Numbered from the stretch's first letter, positions 33,851-44,620 are shown. The stretch is 64,000 nucleotides of DNA from Marthasterias glacialis (GCA_911728455.2 OU452226.1:14401938-14465937), one strand, 5' to 3'. Translations and numbers: made by a program. The notes: generated from the letters alone by a model not told the origin.

Positions 33851-34403
33851 ATAGGATTCATCCAAAAGTTTAATTTTTTTTTCAAAGGTAGTGAAGAGAT
33901 TTCTACTTTCCAAAGATCCAACCCCATTCCCCTAAATAACAGGAACGAGATTAAACGAATGTAAAAATTCCTGAAATATGGCTCTCATGTCTGAGTTCCC
34001 CCTTTATTCTAGACCCCAAATGTCTCTCAGATGTTGCAATTCAGGAGGTTTACAGACTCTGTGCATCAGGTTTGGAGACAATGTGGACTATTTCTTTCTC
34101 CCTTTAGTGACTGCTTTACTTCTTACAGGAAAAATTTGAAGGCTCAAGGAGATTTGGAGAAAATCCTGAAATCAGGAAAAATCCTGTGAAATCACATGCC
34201 TGAAATAAGCACTCATCAACATGGATTCCATGTTCTTTCCAGGGTCCGGTTTCAGGGCACTGCCTACCGTGGAATTCTGCATTTATGGACCATAGAATCA
34301 CAAGCTTTAGAGGGCGCCATGGAATTCGGAATCGGGACTGCTTAACAGTCCCTGCATGTACAGTATAGAAAATCTACAACAAACATTCATCTGCTGGTAC
34401 ACA

Positions 34404-34762
34404 TGAATAATATTACCTCACTGCAATAGCTTTAATAAAAAAAAATTAAATGATGTTCAAACTATGAATATTAGTCTTTTAAATGTGTCAAAAAACTCTG
34501 TTGAGTATGCATCACGGAAGAAACAGAGGTAACTGCCTCCATTGTTGTTCAGGGCTTGAAATTTACACTGACCCGAAGGCCAGAGGCCAGTGATTTTGGC
34601 ATCGGGCCAGTAAACTCATCACCGGACAGGTCTGACGATCTTGTGTTTTTCAATTGAATAATATTACCTCACTGTGTAATAGCTTCAATAAAAATTGAAA
34701 AACAACGTTCAAACTATGAATTTTAGTCTGTTAAATGTGTGTAAAAAAACTCTGTTGAGTAT
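34404..34762. repeat. 106-bp direct duplication around a unique core
   Basis: 34404-34509 and 34654-34762 both run from GAATAATATTACCTCACTG through TTCAAACTATGAAT and AAAAACTCTGTTGAGTAT, about 90% alike by eye. About 145 bp lies between them. Confidence 0.75.
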
Positions 34763-35236
34763 CGAAGTATACTCAAAAGGCAAATTATGAAATTAATGTT
34801 CACCTTGCTCAAACAAACAGTGTAGGCTATCACTATATTTTTTTTTCTCTCATTTTGATTCCGGTGTTGTAAAAGAAATGCTGGTGTTGTAAAAGTTATG
34901 AGCTACAAGCCCCTGCAGTCTTGTGGATTTCCCCCAAAAAAATTTAGCCCTGTTGTGTTATTTATTTCCCTCCACTTCTCAAAAATACAGATACCAACAA
35001 ACTATTTCATAAGATAGATTAGACATGAACGAAGGCAACATGTGCAGAACGTAACCTGGCTGAGGCGGAGACAAAATTCCTGAAACCAAAAGGCTGAACT
35101 TGCCGCGAATAGGTTAAACAATCCCATCAAATTCCGGGGGTGGGGGGACAGTCCAAAAACCTTTTAAAAATAGATATGGCAAGTAGGAAGCTCATCTTGA
35201 ATCAGAGAAAACTTTTTTTTTAAACATGATAAAGAG

Positions 35237-35375
35237 GGGGGGGGGGGGGGCGAACTTCAATGGGAACAGAATCCCACTGGGCCGGTCACTGCCTTAGTGC
35301 CCTTCAAAACATTCCAGTACAAATGTAAATTTCGCTCTTAGACGAGCCCTTCACTGAGGAAAAACCGCTAAGAAC
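35237..35375 (-). repeat. Poly(G) run followed by repeat F
   Basis: G run at 35237-35250, then family words CTGGGCCGGTCACTGCCTTA, GTGCCCTTCAAAACATTCC and CACTGAGGAAAAACCG. Confidence 0.5.
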
Positions 35376-36079
35376 CTAGTATCAGACCTCGATTAGAACC
35401 ATCAATGTTAAAGTTTTGCTTTGTCTCTAACATTATTCACTTCAACAAAGACAGCAATATTAAACACAGACAGATCTACTGGTACCATCTCCTCCAGCCA
35501 CAATGGCTTGTACCACAGGGTCATCAAAATGTTCAATTTTTATTTCTGCCGGTAGACACAGAACTCTACCCACAAAGACTCCCTCCCTACCTCCCTTGCA
35601 TGATATACATGTACTTTCAAAATTCATGGTTTTTATCCAGCTACATTCTTTAAACTATGCACAAATAACAAGTTCAAAAAATGTCCCCTAAAAAATAGAG
35701 AATGATACAACAAACCCTGCTCGCTTTGCAATGATTTTTCTGTAACATTATGTTCAGGAGCCCAGCTTGGCAGCATGGATCTGTTTCGCGCCTCTTCATA
35801 TTTGTTTTCTATAGTGTTAGAGTATCAAAGCAGGAAACCAGACTAAAATAACCGGTCTTTAACAGCTCCAGTCGTGTCTTTATCAGCCGTTTAATACCAG
35901 GTAAACTCGGTCATGTGACCACCTTTCAACCAATAGGAATGCCTCAACTGTCTTGGGAATTTATGAATACAATAGAAAGACTGATACAACAGATGTGTAC
36001 TTGCTCAGATGCGAAAGTACAATGAAAAAATGGGATGTTGACATTGGGTTCAAGCTTAAGAATAAACTATTGCTAGTAA
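35376..36079. other. No recognisable gene
   Basis: Near 35880-35975 AGCCGTTTAATACCAGG and GGGAATTTATGAATAC resemble 16040-16092 and 16395-16410, so a diffuse old repeat may be shared with the last intron of the zinc-finger gene. Confidence 0.3.
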
Positions 36080-36086
36080 ACTTGTG

Positions 36087-36310
36087 GGTACAACCATGTA
36101 TTTAAATCTCTTTTGTGGGGAGTGTTGGCTGTGAAAAGAGCCGGAGTGGTCTCAACAGCATTCTCCTGAAGACGACCAGAGCATACTGATCGAAACGTCG
36201 AGACCACTCCGGCTCTTTTCAGAGCCAACACTCCTCACAAAAGAGATTGAAACACATGGTAGTCCCCGCAAGTTCATATTCTCCTACACCATGCAAAGCT
36301 TCAAACATCA
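36087..36310 (+). repeat. Palindromic repeat with histone-type 3' stem-loop (copy 2, best)
   Basis: The stem-loop GGCTCTTTTCAGAGCC lies at 36211-36226 with a nearly perfect inverse (GGCTGTGAAAAGAGCC) at 36127-36142. Arms run outward to AAATCTCTTTTGTG and CACAAAAGAGATT. The 46-base centre holds CTGAAGACGACCAGAGCATA and CTGATCGAAACGTC, a hairpin-forming motif also seen in the 56 kb copy. CACCATGCAAAGCTTCAAAC closes this copy and the 3.8 kb copy. Confidence 0.85.
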
Positions 36311-37100
36311 CTTGGGTTCAAGCTTGATACACATGTACTCTGGATGCACAAACAATGCAGGAATGTCAGTCTTGAAGGGGCAAGGCCATGAGTAAAGGGC
36401 ACTTCAATTAGACATTCTTAATCTCCCACAGTAGCCTCTATAAGGGGCTGTCAAGGTCAGGTCCAGGCAACACTCAGGCCACGGTCTACACCTAGAGAGA
36501 GCACACGTACATGGTCATCAAATACTCATGGACATCATCCAAGTTATTCAATACTCAACGATCATACAGCAGGGTGGCTTTCTTTTATGCTTCTCAGTTC
36601 TCTTGGTCTGATATTTCAAAAATATCTGATCAAGAGTACAAACACAGACACACAGAGTTTTAAAACACCGAGTTTAATAGATGTAACAATTTGCATTGGG
36701 GATGAAGAATAACATCGTCAGCTAAGGTCTATAAGGTCATCAGTGCTGTGTGAATGGATTTCATAAAATTGCTTTTGCATGTTTTGGGGCTACTGGTAAT
36801 TGGAGTGAATGATCAAGAGTGGTCTCCATAGTAATTGTTTGGCGAAAAGAAACCTTCATTTATTTTAAGAAAGACATTTATTTGCGGTTTTGATTTGTCT
36901 TCTTCAAACTTATACTCAATTTTCATTTAACGCTCTTTTCATCGATACAGATATGACTAGACGTAAATATTGCCTGGTATCCAACACATGTTATTTGAGC
37001 ATGAGTACCAGTTCATATCAACTGCTGGTCAACAAAAGGTCCTTGTGTAAACTTGGCCCTTGTATCTGTGGCACTAAGCCAATGATATTTTGGTTTTACC
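36311..37100. other. No recognisable feature
   Basis: Sequence without nameable repeats or long open frames of coding character. Confidence 0.35.
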
Positions 37101-37104
37101 AAAA

Positions 37105-37258
37105 TGTGTGATAAGCACTGTATACTTGGTGCTTTTCCGAGTCCTACAGAATAAAAACCACACACAGGCATTGAATAGGCAACTGAATACTATTACATGT
37201 ATAATTGTTTACAGTACCCCCTGCTAATTACAGGATTCGAACTTGCCTCTCCCCCAAA
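37105..37258 (-). repeat. SINE family K, diverged, facing the next copy
   Basis: Minus-strand tail AAGCACTGTATACTTGGTG and B-box remnant GATTCGAACTTGCC (as read on +). It lies head to head with the plus-strand copy at 37263. Confidence 0.55.
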
Positions 37259-37262
37259 GGTA

Positions 37263-37301
37263 CCCTCGGTGTCTTGTGGTTAAAACATCTGCTCTAGAAT
37301 A

Positions 37302-37338
<37 letters not shown>

Positions 37339-37470
37339 CATGGGTTCGAATCCCCCACCCAAGTAGACTGGGTTATATCTGCATGACTCAGAAAGCACTA
37401 AGATAGTCATGATAGTACAGTGCTTGCCACCCATCGGTGTCATTGGTGTAGGGTAAAACACTGAATGTTT
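37263..37470 (+). repeat. SINE family K with a 35-G expansion
   Basis: CTTGTGGTTAAAACATCTGC (A-box side), then an uninterrupted run of 35 G at 37303-37337 where other copies have about 3-5 G, then TCATGGGTTCGAATCC (B box) and ACAGTGCTTGCCACCC. The run begins four bases after CTCTAGAA, exactly at the family G stretch. Confidence 0.8.
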
Positions 37471-37498
37471 TACCAAAATATAAAAATGTTTACAATCA

Positions 37499-37674
37499 GG
37501 GCCCAATTTCATAGAGCTGCTTAAGCACAGAAAGCAGCTAAGCACAAAAAAATTATGTTTACCAGACTTAGGTGACCATTCAAAATACCATGCTACATGT
37601 ACAATTTATGACGGTATCCTGCTTATTTTCGCTAAGCAATATTTCTGTTTAAGCAGCTCTATGAAATTGGGCCC
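37499..37674. mobile_element. Palindromic MITE, GGGCCCAATTTCAT family (array copy 1)
   Basis: GGGCCCAATTTCATAGAGCT at one end, AGCTCTATGAAATTGGGCCC at the other. The middle holds ACCATGCTACATGTACAATT and GGTATCCTGCTTATTTT. Confidence 0.85.
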
Positions 37675-37675
37675 A

Positions 37676-37870
37676 GGGCCCAATTTCGTAGAGCATCTGG
37701 CAGAAAATATTGCTTAACAACATTTTTTCTGTTCAGCAAAAATAAACAGGATACCAGTCAGAAATGGTACATGTGACATTGTATTTTGGCTGGTAACCGT
37801 TTTCTGCGAAGCAGAATTGTTTTGTGCTCAGTTACATTTTGTGCTTGAGCAGCTTTATGACATTGGGCCC
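37676..37870. mobile_element. Palindromic MITE, array copy 2 (inverse)
   Basis: Begins one base after copy 1. GGGCCCAATTTCGTAGAGCA to CAGCTTTATGACATTGGGCC; inner AACAGGATACCAGTCAGAAA and GGCTGGTAACCG show the opposite orientation to copy 1. Confidence 0.8.
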
Positions 37871-38033
37871 TGCTGCTTAAGCAGAAATTATTACTTGACA
37901 ATTTTCTGCTAAGCAAGATTTACAAAGTCATAAGTGTGACATGGTACTTTGGCCGGTAATGCATGTTCTGACAAGCATAATTTTATTGTACTTAGCTAAT
38001 TTTCTGTGCTTTAAGCAGCTCTATGAAATTGGA
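37871..38033. mobile_element. Palindromic MITE, array copy 3 (left end cut)
   Basis: Starts abruptly at TGCTGCTTAAGCAGAAATTA and ends AGCAGCTCTATGAAATTGG. GACATGGTACTTTGGCCGG matches copy 2. Confidence 0.75.
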
Positions 38034-38424
38034 TTACTGAACGAAAAAAATAAAAAATTTGTAAAGAAAATTTCTTGTTCACAAGAATCAGTACAAAACG
38101 GACCCAGCCATCCCACTCGTGTATGTTACGTATACTTTGACATAAAGATTGATTAGATCCATGAGTGGTTTATGTACAATCAGTAAACATACATTGAGAG
38201 TATACAGTAGCATGTCTTTTTGTATGTAAGAATTAATAAACCAACGGTACAAACGGAAATTGCCATAGGGGCCTCACCCCCTTTTCTTGTTGGCATTTCG
38301 ATCGTCTCAATACAAATTTACATGTTCCTCATAGAAGTGTCTTCTACCAAAGAAAGGCAAGTTTACGTAGTTTCCAAAGGTGGCTCAAACATTTTCACAA
38401 GCGAATAGGTGTTAACTTTGCATC

Positions 38425-38570
38425 GGGGATAAAGATTATTATTTGTGTGTTTTTTTTTGTACCCATGTGCATTACACTGAACACTTTCCCAAGTCCTGTG
38501 AAAAAAAACACAGGCATATTACTCAGCTGGGATTCAAACCCACGACCTTTGCCATTCTAAAGCAGATGTA
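38425..38570 (-). repeat. SINE family K, left arm of an inverted pair
   Basis: Tail GGATAAAGATTATTATTTGT on +, then the body and head ending CTAAAGCAGATGTAAC. Joined head to head with the copy starting at 38571. Confidence 0.75.
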
Positions 38571-39108
38571 ACGGTCAAGCTTGGTGGTCTAGTGGTAAGA
38601 CATTTGCTACAGAATGGCAAAGGTTGTGGGTTCGAATCCCACCCGAGTAATATGCCTGTTGATTTTTTTTTTTCGCAGGACTCAGAAAAGTACTGAGTAT
38701 ACACAAAGATACTACAAAACCAAGGTAGGGCACTCTATTCAGAAACATGAAACGCAAAATAGGTGCGCCCGCTGTCGTTTGGTAGGTAAAACCAAAGATC
38801 GTTTACGGAATAAGTAGGGCCTACTAAATGGAAAAACTTACGCCAAACAATCCCACCAACTAAAAAAGGTGAAGGCAGATCGAGAATTTCGGCAATAAAT
38901 TGTGTCAATAATCCTTGCAAAATTTACACACGGGGAAGGGCCCCATCACGCGGTTAGTAGGTATAAAGGCGTTACATCTGCTACCGTGCAAAACGGCACA
39001 AGCGTCCTCTCTTGTGTTTATAGTATCTTTGGTATACAGTGCTTAACACACATCGGTGTAAGGGTAAAAAACACATAAACAATATTCTTTATCCCCGATG
39101 CAAATTTA
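38571..39108 (+). repeat. SINE family K, right arm, split by a 328-bp element
   Basis: The SINE runs 38571-38703 (GGTCTAGTGGTAAGACATTT, GGGTTCGAATCCCACC) and resumes at 39032-39108 (GTATACAGTGCTTAACACAC, AATATTCTTTATCCCCGATG). The outer end mirrors the left arm, so 38417-39110 is one large interrupted palindrome. Confidence 0.8.
38704..39031. mobile_element. Inverted-repeat element, 328 bp, inside SINE K
   Basis: Ends CAAAGATACTACAAAACCAAG minus its last base, and the inverse CAAAGATACTATAAACACAA. Flanked by GTATACA at 38697-38703 and 39032-39038. The SINE consensus has one GTATACA there, so the 7-bp duplication is well supported. Family not identified. Confidence 0.8.
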
Positions 39109-39599
39109 AAGTACAGTACATAAAATTGTTGAATCCCCCCCCCCCCCCCCTAACTGGGGCCTATCGGGGATGTGTGTAGACTAGGGCTGTCAAGCACAGA
39201 ACTTCAATTCCAGAATAGGGCTAGACGAAGTCTTCAACTACATGTGCATGAATGGGTAGGAATCTACAATGCTACATATGTATAGTGTGTGAGTGCACAA
39301 GTCTGATGTTTTTGAACAGTCATCAGCTTCTTGGAAAAAATACCCACTCCGGGGTAAACCATTTCCAGGTAATGATCGACATTTTCATAGTAACTGAAAA
39401 AACATACATGTGTACTCTAGATGTCAAACCTCATTTGTATGCTCGTGAACAAGTTGAAAATGTTGACTCACCAATAGGGCATGTGTAAGACCTACCTTGC
39501 TCTATGGTAAGACTGTGTCTAAGACTTTGTTAACAATTTGAACACATTGCATAAATATACATTTGGCATTCACGTACTATGTACATGTATGAACAGTGG

Positions 39600-39770
39600 T
39601 TACTGGACATTATCCAAGTTGCAGTCTTCTTGTTTTCGGCCACTCAAACCAATGTATCTACAGCTAGGCTGAGGCAAAATAGTTTGACCCCTTTTTGATC
39701 TAATAACAAATCGTTATCCGTTACCACTAAAACACACAGGGAACAAGACAGCAATGATATATTGCACTGC
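39600..39770. repeat. Tc1-like MITE relative, strongly eroded
   Basis: CACTCAAACCAATGTATC, GCTAGGCTGAGGCAAAATAG and ACACAGGGAACAAGACAG follow the order of the 24875 copy. Confidence 0.4.
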
Positions 39771-42018
39771 AAGTTTAAGGAGCTAAAATATAGTATCAGG
39801 TCACTGTCTTCTGTCACTGTCCTGTCTTCTGTCTGTCATGAAACATTCATTTAGACCAAGTCACATCAAACCTTCCTCCCAAGTATTGTACCACAGTACT
39901 ACGTACGTACATGTACATGTACGTACAGTTTATATTCCCACCGGTGACCCATGGGACATGTATGTAAGTACAGAACAGACAACTTACCATTTACTCACAA
40001 GGTGTTAGCCATGATTTGCAAAACAGGGAGTCAAAAGTTGGCTGAGAATTAAAAAATGCGAGCCCTATTTCATACAACTAGTTTAAGTGCCCCACATCAT
40101 TACAGTGACATTCTTGTCAATCTCCCACCCCCCTGCTCTACATGCACTTCCCTCGTCATCAGCACACCCAGTCACTAACCACCAACTACAGCCAACAGGC
40201 AGGGGGGGACTCAAGTTACACCGTGAAGGACCCAGGCCCTAATAACAGCGAGCGGACAGGCTGTACGCACGAGGAGGATGGTTTAAGGCTGTATCCATCG
40301 ATGGCCATAGGGGGGTAGATCATCTCAGTCCTTGCCTAGTTTACATCTTTAGACGTGCCTGCTCCTTCTCTGGGAGGATAGTAACTGAATGAACCATCGA
40401 GTTACCAGTAAGGGATGCATTGTACACTCCCTCTGGCTCTCTTCTGGTCAGTACAATGGGTGTATACCCTTACATGTACGTACAACTCAAAGTGACAAAT
40501 TTGCTCGGAGGGAGAGTCTAGAAGTCTCTGCCTGCAGCCCCTCTTCCCCCCCCCCCTCGTTTTTTTCCCCGTACGTGCCTGGTGTGTTAAAAGGTCGTCA
40601 AAATGTACGATACCCACGTTCAAGTGTTGTACACGCCTTTGGTAGTGTGCTTAGACTTTAAAACCAGTCTCTGGTCTGGTGTGGTTTACTGGTCTCCATC
40701 TCAGGAATTGGTTTCCAAAACTCTTAAGGACTTGGTTTAAGTCTAGACATTGATTGTAAAATGAATTTTTAAAAATACAGGTTTTGGAACCCACACCTTA
40801 AGAAACTGAAAACTTTTCTTGCATGAGACAGGAAACACAATAGAGAGAACCACTTTGCATCCGTCACGTTCACAGTTTTTCAAATGGGTGTAATTTTTGT
40901 TTTTTGTAAGTACCTGAAACCACCCATAAAGTGTTTCATCATGTGAACAGATATGCCGCCTTACACTGAAAATGATTTGAGTTGATTCATTTGTTTGTCT
41001 GTTTTTTCCATCAATCTTTTTAAAATCCCCCTCCAATTTCCACCCAAAATGGACGGAAAAACTTACCTACGTTTTCCGTCCATTTTTTAATTGAAACTTG
41101 AGAGTAATTAAAAAAAAAGAATCAAAACTCTAATCGACCCTAATTATTTTCATTATAAGCTTGCAAGTCCATTCATATGTCGACACACTTATGGTTGGTT
41201 TTAGGTACTTCAAAATAGTTACAACTATTGGAATAAAAAACCTGCTAACATGATGGTAGAAATGTGGTACACTTCATTGTGTTTCTTGTCAGAAGTATGC
41301 AAAACACTGGCTTTTTTTTTTAGGGGGTAGGGTTGAGATCACTCTCACAAAATGAAATACAAAGTTTAATGCAATGAAAAGTATTTCTTGAAAGTACAAG
41401 AGCAAACAATACGATGATCATTTTTTTTACAAGTTAACCCTATTTTCATAACTATGTACTTGTACCTGTGACCAAAAACAAAAGACCATGGACCACCAGA
41501 GGTTGATCCAGCTTCAGTTTGATCTACAACGAGTTGAATCCATTTCTACTACAAATATTTCCTCAGACACCAAACCACTTTTGATTGGAGCCAATCGGCG
41601 TACTTTTCAAAAAACGACATGTATATACCCAGCCACTCCTTCGTTTACCGCATCACGGGTACGGGGCTAGTGCGTGCGTCGTGCACTGTATGTACTTTGA
41701 AAGTTATCACATCTGCTCTCTGAGACCCTCATAACAAACTAAAAACCAAATCTGACCACCTGGTAAAAATATGCCAACTAGCCTATGAGGCCTCGTGCTG
41801 TGTTACTGTCTTGTGTAACAATCGCAGCGGCGACTACAGTACAATGGTCGGGATTGTTCGCATCAGCTGAGACGGGCCAATGTATTCACAAGCCCATGGC
41901 ATTGAGTAAACAGCATTTACGGGCAAGATATTCCCTGTGTCATTACACTTGATGCTTTACCGAACACCATAAATGATGTCCGTCAATGTACAGGGTGATA
42001 CACACAAAACTACACTTC
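39771..42018. other. No gene or nameable repeat
   Basis: Contains ACGTAC-rich words (39900-39925), a C run at 40547-40556 and an inverse pair around 41055-41087 (CCATTTT/TTTTCCGTCC). No coding signal I can defend. Confidence 0.35.
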
Positions 42019-42342
42019 TCAGTCTAGCCCTCCCCGGGCGAAGCGCTCAAACTGATCCCATCCGTAAAATTGTTTAGTGATTGATAACTGTAATCGCGGA
42101 TGCGGCGATTCCCCGATGTGCCAATGCACAAATGATATAATTATCAGCGTAATAATGGTAGCGGCAGTGGTTACAACTCCTGGCCCCGGGGGCTTGACAG
42201 GGCTACAACAATGATGAATGCACGCTGCGCTAAACGGAGAAGCACTTTCCCTGAATTGAACTAGCTCACCCATATCTAAAATAAATTTAAAAAAACCTGG
42301 AATGCTATACATGTAGTAGGTGTTTAACCGTCCCCCGGCCAA
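42019..42342 (-). other. Open frame of 107 codons with one hydrophobic segment, doubtful
   Basis: The frame contains GVVTTAATIITLIIISFV, a plausible single membrane span, followed by a polar tail ending FARGGLD. The stretch is CpG-richer than its surroundings. There is no family match and its length is possible by chance, so I list it only as a candidate small protein or a first-exon region. Confidence 0.15.
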
Positions 42343-42477
42343 ATGCTACAGAGTTGAGTCTCTCAAACTGACTGGTAAACATTCCCCAAAAATTTTTCTT
42401 TGAGAGCATTTTGTGCACAAGTTATTCATTTTCTCTCCATCCCGTGTACCATACACGGCCAAATGCTACAGATTTAA

Positions 42478-42800
42478 GGCAAAATAGTGGATTGGCAAAA
42501 CTGATGCAGTGTTCTTACTTTGTGTGATTCAATACGTACATTAGAAGAAAAAAACTGTGACAATTTGGGCTCAATCCGTCATCCGAGTCAGGGGAAAAAA
42601 GAAAGAAAAACCATGCACACTTTTCGGCATGTAAACACATTGTCGTTGATTTGGATTGTAACAATCAAATTAAAATTGGCGTCTTCAAATTCTATTTTCT
42701 CGACTTTGACAGTATTTCGGACAGAAATATTTCTCGACTATGGAAGGATTGGAACTGGTATGAACTTCATAATCAGTAAGCTTTCAGACTGATACTACTG
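42478..42800. mobile_element. TTAA-B MITE, inverse copy
   Basis: TTAA at 42474-42477, then AGGCA-type end with GTGGATTGG. Inner GGGCTCAATCCGTCATCCGA and ATGCACACTTTTCGGCATGT are the inverse of the 27476 copy. The right end is eroded. Confidence 0.65.
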
Positions 42801-42984
42801 TATTACAAAAAAAATGACTGGTAAAATAACCCTACAAGTAGTGTAATTGTTGACAGCAGTTCTGGGTGTTCCTACTACAGAAGGCCAGTCCTTCTCTGCT
42901 TAACACCTACATTCATACTGTCTTTTATTACCATGTATTGGTGGTATGTTTGATTTCCCAGACCTTTGAACTTGGCTCTTGAAG

Positions 42985-43110
42985 GAGCACTGCAATTTTC
43001 CTCTGGTAAGGGGCACTTCTAGGAAGAAAATGTAAATTGTCTGTATTGGAACTTTGCAAAGGGCACCACAGCAAAAGCACAGGGCACCACGGCAATTGCT
43101 GTGGGTGCCA
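42985..43110 (+). repeat. Repeat F
   Basis: TAAGGGGCACTTCTAGGAAG, AAGGGCACCACAGC and CGGCAATTGCTGTGGGTGCC. More diverged than the other copies. Confidence 0.4.
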
Positions 43111-43166
43111 TGGGTTAATTCGAGGCCCGATTTCCCCCCAAAATCAATACCTGGATGTATGAATGG

Positions 43167-43206
43167 AAACAAACAAACAAACAAACAAACAAACAAACAA
43201 ACAAAC
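43167..43206. repeat. (CAAA)n microsatellite
   Basis: About ten units of AAAC within a C/A-rich tract. Confidence 0.9.
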
Positions 43207-44009
43207 ACCCCCCAACACCCCAACAAACACTCTTGTTTTTACTGCCGGTTGACTCGAAGTTACACTCAGTCATCCAAAAGCAAACAAAGTAACAAAAGCA
43301 CACCTCCAGTGGCCTTTGGGCCTTGTGATGGGCGAATTGTATAAAAAAAAAAAATTAAAAACATGTTTCTTGAAACCCCACTTACATGTATTGCCCAAAA
43401 CTAGTCAACCATACACAAATACTCAATTCAAAACTAGGATCACTCTACAAAAATAGTTTTTGCTTTGACCAAATTTCAAACCCAAACCCCTCCCCGAAAA
43501 AAAAGAAGGAATAGTAGCTATGTAGATTTTTCCTGAGGGTGAATACTTTCTTGTCAATGTACATTCACTGTAATTCATTAAAATACTGATTTTCATTTGT
43601 AAAAATTAAACAGGGCAAAGATTTTACCACAAAGTCCACTATAGCCAGCAGCATGCCTTCAAACAAAATCTAGACACTTAGCAGAAGAAATTAGTTTAAG
43701 CCACAAAGGGACAGTTCACTCGGCGGCAAAAAAAACAAAAACAAGCATCAAACTCACCCACTCTGTAGAATTAAATGTCTTGCCTTCAATCACCATGGAA
43801 AACCTTCAAATGTTCAGTGGGAAAGATTTTTGAAAATTTCAACGTCTCAATCAATAACATGGGTAAACCATCGCTCTGAGCCTCTCAACCATACAGCATT
43901 TTCCCCCTATGTAAGACATTGCCATCATGACGAAAAGGAAGGAGCAAAACACAGGAGAAAAAGAAAAAAAACACTGGTGTTTTTTAATGGGGAAAAAATC
44001 CTGACGAAA

Positions 44010-44234
44010 ATGTCAAGCCTTTTGATTGTCGTTCATGTTATCTCCGCAGTTCAAACCTCACACGACGCTCTGAGCAACGTGGAAAAGCTGCAAAGACTAG
44101 AGCCCACTCTGCCTGGCAGAACGCCATTTACACCGCACGCCGTGCTTCCTAAAGCAGCCCAGGCAGCCACGGGCGCCGGAAGGAGTCGTACTTGGCGAAT
44201 TGTGCAGCGAAACCAGAACCGGTGTTGCGCCTAG
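44010..44234 (+). other. 74-codon open frame with a hydrophobic start, doubtful
   Basis: Begins MSSLLIVVHVISAVQTS, which looks like a short signal peptide, and continues with a basic, Pro/Ala-rich tail. An alternative reading is that TTATCTCCGCAG at 44040-44051 is a splice acceptor. No homologue is recognised, and the CpG-rich setting makes a promoter or 5' exon equally likely. Confidence 0.2.
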
Positions 44235-44620
44235 GGCTGGCTGTAGCCAATACTGTAACAAGTGGGGCGGTGCGGATATGTGTCCACTTCGGCACTGATA
44301 TGTAGACCACTACCGTCGGAGCATGGCTGCATTTTTCCTCACTCTTTCTCTCTCTCTCTCTCTCTCTCTCCTCTCTTCTCGGAGGCTTGGGGAAAGTCGT
44401 CACAGCGGTATGACTTTTGGATGAGTTATTAATCAGGGGCGTGGAGAACTAAGACTATCAGCCACTGAACACTGGGCTCTAAGCACTTGAAAACCGATCT
44501 AAATTATCTCCAGATGCAGACGGGCCCCAGAGAAACCTGATACAACAAACGGCCGGAGCGTTGGAGGGGAAAAAGGGGTAAGGCATCGGTAGATTGTGTC
44601 CCTATACCTTTCTCTCTCTC
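44030..44620. promoter_or_regulatory. CpG-rich stretch with a CT microsatellite
   Basis: Many CpGs between 44055 and 44310 (GGCGCCGG, CACGCCGTG, GCGCC), then (CT)n at 44339-44370. It resembles a promoter or unmethylated island; which gene and strand it would serve is unknown. Confidence 0.3.

Noticed and set aside
36166-36199. Hammerhead ribozyme
   Set aside because: CTGAAGA and GAAA are in the right order, but the best stem II leaves an extra base after the core and stem III would be almost absent. I keep it as a structured motif only.
42255-42270. First coding exon ending ATG G before GTGAGC on the minus strand
   Set aside because: The phase would fit the xAT start of exon 23094, but such a word is expected about once by chance in this length and the flanks are AT-rich.
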